From the NCBI RefSeq assembly GCF_023094165.1, contig NZ_JALMDK010000001.1:744001-808000 (forward strand): DNA of 64,000 nt. Reading direction: 5' to 3'. This DNA comes from Crossiella sp. S99.2 (GTDB lineage Bacteria > Actinomycetota > Actinomycetes > Mycobacteriales > Pseudonocardiaceae). The position numbers and the translations under genes are program-made. The notes under the pieces were generated by a model. The model was not told where the DNA came from, made no database searches, and saw only the letters and a program-made list of their open reading frames with translations. Positions 62,120-64,000 of this stretch are shown one piece after another. Within the stretch, counting starts at the first letter, position 1. Each line of letters starts with the position of its first letter.

Positions 62120-63103
62120 ATGAGCCTGAAGGTCGGTGACGTGGTCGAAGTCCTTGGCGCGCAAGAGATTCTGGCGACACTGGACGAACGCGGCGAACTG
62201 GAGGAGCTGCCGTTCATGCCGGAGATGCTCCGTTACTGCGGGCAGCGGATGACCGTGCACAAGGTGGCCCACAAGCTGTGCGACTCGATCACCCAGACCG
62301 GACTACGCCGGATGGCCCGCGCGGTGCACCTGACCGGCGCGCGCTGCGACGGCTCCGCGCACGGCGGCTGCCAGACCGCCTGCTCGCTGTACTGGAAGGA
62401 GGACTGGCTGCGCCGGATCGAACCCGGTCAGCTCAACCTCCGCAGGCCCGAACCGGCGGGCACACCGAATCTGCCGCTGCTGGTCAACGCCACCACCAAG
62501 GGCGCGGACCCCGACGGCGAGGCCCGCTACTCCTGCCAGGCCACCGAACTGCTGCGGGCCGCGCCGATCTGCATGCCGGTGCTCAGCCTCGGCCAGTACC
62601 TCACCGATGTGCGCACCGGCAACGTCGGCCCGCTGCTGGCCCTGCGCGGCCTGCTGGTCGGGGTGTTCAACCGGATCCAGGTGGAGACCCGTAAACGCCT
62701 GCCGGCCAAGGTGCTGTTCAAGGGCGGCCGCGACTGGGGCTTCCTCAACGCGGGCCAGCCGGGCAAGACCCCCAGCGTCAAGCTCAACCTGCAACCGGGC
62801 GAGCTGGTGCGGATCCGGTCCAGGGCGGAGATCGAGGCCACCCTGGACGACAACCTGCGCAACCGCGGCATGAGCTTCGACGAGGAGATGGCGCACTTCT
62901 GCGGTCGCACCGCCAGGGTGCTGGCCAGCGTGGACCGCTGCATCGACGAGCGCACCGGCCGGATGCTGCACCTGGGCAACCCGTGCATCGTGCTGGAGGG
63001 CGTGATCTGCCTCGGGCTCTACAACGGCAACTGCCCGCGCGAGTTCGTCCCGTTCTGGCGGGAGATCTGGCTGGACCGGGTCGAGCAACCCAGCACCACG
63101 TGA
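62120..63103 (+). CDS. Protein with two copies of a Cys/His-rich domain, unknown function
   Basis: 327 residues. Two related halves are visible. The first has GDVVEVLGAQEILATLDERGELEELPFMPEMLRYCGQRMTV (read in parts from residue 6) and CDSITQTGLRRMARAVHLTGARCDGSAHGGCQTACSLYWKEDWL. The second has GELVRIRSRAEIEATLDDNLRNRGMSFDEEMAHFCGRTARV, then RTGRMLHLGNPCIVLEGVICLGLYNGNCPREFVPFWREIWLDRV. Conserved Cys, His, Asp and aromatic positions (CDGSAHGGCQ; NGNCPREF) suggest a metal site. A known actinobacterial family with this motif exists, but I cannot name a function. ATG 62120 precedes the first copy. Confidence 0.75.
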   Translation: MSLKVGDVVEVLGAQEILATLDERGELEELPFMPEMLRYCGQRMTVHKVAHKLCDSITQTGLRRMARAVHLTGARCDGSAHGGCQTACSLYWKEDWLRRIEPGQLNLRRPEPAGTPNLPLLVNATTKGADPDGEARYSCQATELLRAAPICMPVLSLGQYLTDVRTGNVGPLLALRGLLVGVFNRIQVETRKRLPAKVLFKGGRDWGFLNAGQPGKTPSVKLNLQPGELVRIRSRAEIEATLDDNLRNRGMSFDEEMAHFCGRTARVLASVDRCIDERTGRMLHLGNPCIVLEGVICLGLYNGNCPREFVPFWREIWLDRVEQPSTT

Positions 63104-63121
63104 CATGGGATTATTGAGGTC

Positions 63122-63973
63122 GTGACGGCAACGATCCTGGACGGCAAGGCGACCAAGAACGCCATCTTCGAGCAGCTGCGGCCGCGGGTGGACGCACTGC
63201 GTGAGCGGGGCATCGTGCCCGGCCTGGGCACCGTGCTGGTCGGTGACGACCCGGGATCGGCGATGTACGTGCGCTCCAAGCACAAGGACTGCGCGCAGCT
63301 GGGGATCAACTCGATCCGCCGCGACCTGCCGGCCGAGATCACCCAGGACGAACTGGCCAAGGTGATCGACGAGCTGAACGCGGACCCGGACTGCACCGCC
63401 TACATCGTGCAACTGCCGCTGCCCAAGCACATCGACGCGAACGCGATCCTGGAGCGGATCGACCCGGCCAAGGACGCCGACGGCCTGCACCCGGTCAACC
63501 TGGGCCGCCTGGTGCTGGGCAAGGAGGCGCCGCTGCCCTGCACCCCGCACGGCATCATCCGGCTGCTGCGCCAGTACGAGGTGCCGATCAACGGGGCGCA
63601 CGTGGTCGTGGTCGGCCGCGGCATCACCGTGGGCCGGTCCATGGGCCTGCTGCTGACCCGCAAGTCGGAGAACGCCACGGTCACCCTGTGCCACACCGGC
63701 ACCAAGGACCTGGCCGCCGAGGTCCGCCGGGCCGACATCGTGATCGCCGCGGCCGGTGTGCCCGCGCTGATCACGCCGGACATGGTCAAGCCCGGCGCGG
63801 CCGTGCTGGACGTGGGCGTGAGCCGCACCGACAGCGGTGTGTCCGGTGACGTGCACCCCGACGTGCGCGAGATCGCCGGATTCTTCTCGCCCAACCCCGG
63901 CGGGGTCGGCCCGATGACCAGGGCGCTGCTGGTCAGCAACGTGGTCGAGGCGGCCGAGCGAGCGGCGGGATGA
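63122..63973 (+). CDS. folD: Methylenetetrahydrofolate dehydrogenase / cyclohydrolase
   Basis: 283 residues from GTG 63122 (GAGG two bases upstream). It interconverts 5,10-methylene-THF and 10-formyl-THF with NADP. Motifs: [24 protein letters not shown] (catalytic Lys), [22 protein letters not shown], the Rossmann [18 protein letters not shown] and the C-terminal [15 protein letters not shown]. 10-formyl-THF made here feeds purN and purH. The stop overlaps the start of the next gene. Confidence 0.96.
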   Translation: MTATILDGKATKNAIFEQLRPRVDALRERGIVPGLGTVLVGDDPGSAMYVRSKHKDCAQLGINSIRRDLPAEITQDELAKVIDELNADPDCTAYIVQLPLPKHIDANAILERIDPAKDADGLHPVNLGRLVLGKEAPLPCTPHGIIRLLRQYEVPINGAHVVVVGRGITVGRSMGLLLTRKSENATVTLCHTGTKDLAAEVRRADIVIAAAGVPALITPDMVKPGAAVLDVGVSRTDSGVSGDVHPDVREIAGFFSPNPGGVGPMTRALLVSNVVEAAERAAG

Positions 63974-64000
63974 GCGTGACCGCCGGCCTGCCGCCCGCCA
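63970..64000 (+). CDS. Start of the gene downstream of folD (truncated by window end)
   Basis: Only ten codons ([10 protein letters not shown]) are inside the window. The ATG overlaps the folD stop (ATGA), so the gene is translationally coupled to folD. A small DUF3017 membrane protein commonly follows folD in actinobacteria; this is position-based and not shown by the sequence. Confidence 0.4.
   Translation, partial: MSVTAGLPPA

Overview
The window is chromosomal DNA of a high-GC actinomycete, most likely a Pseudonocardiaceae-type organism. Reasons: strong G/C bias at third codon positions, frequent GTG starts, several predicted leaderless promoters (TANNNT six or seven bases before a start codon), an actinobacterial LexA box, and a gene order that matches from memory the Mycobacterium tuberculosis Rv0948c-Rv0957 block (chorismate mutase, pcrA/uvrD1, M23 peptidase, sucC, sucD, 34-kDa antigen family, PerM family, purN, purH). 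No rRNA, tRNA, CRISPR array or transposase was seen.

Layout. 1-7.7 kb: end of a GMC oxidoreductase, a flavin monooxygenase, a Tat-exported flavin oxidase, an aldehyde dehydrogenase, a small-molecule kinase-like protein and guaA. 7.8-12.9 kb: a LacI regulator and two divergent PspC-domain units, one a membrane protein pair and one a PspC-histidine kinase with its LuxR-type regulator. 12.9-20.4 kb: a DMT exporter with a divergent LysR regulator, then a Ser/Thr kinase and three kinase-less membrane proteins that share its extracellular domain, headed by a PIG-L deacetylase. 20.5-40 kb: the conserved housekeeping block, interrupted by accessory genes: a histone-deacetylase-like enzyme, a small type VII secretion substrate operon, a lipase and an unknown polytopic protein. 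40-47 kb: the SOS mutasome imuA'-imuB-dnaE2 behind LexA boxes. 47-56.5 kb: a tightly overlapping operon for import and breakdown of N-glycans (GH18, GH38, GH5, ABC importer), with a divergent LacI regulator. 56.5-62 kb: a retron-like unit (structured RNA plus reverse transcriptase) translationally coupled to an MfpA-like pentapeptide-repeat protein and followed by transporters. 62-64 kb: a duplicated-domain protein of unknown function, folD, and the first codons of the next gene.

The three strongest observations are these. (1) A retron candidate: a 15-bp a1/a2 inverted repeat flanks a structured RNA just upstream of a reverse transcriptase whose stop overlaps the start of a gyrase-protecting, DNA-mimic type pentapeptide gene. 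(2) A complete Phe/Tyr attenuator upstream of chorismate mutase: a 20-residue leader peptide with six aromatic codons in seven, plus mutually exclusive hairpins. (3) A divergent pair of LexA boxes that may place an uncharacterised membrane protein under SOS control beside the mutasome. Family names rest on motif recognition and memory only; no database search was possible.
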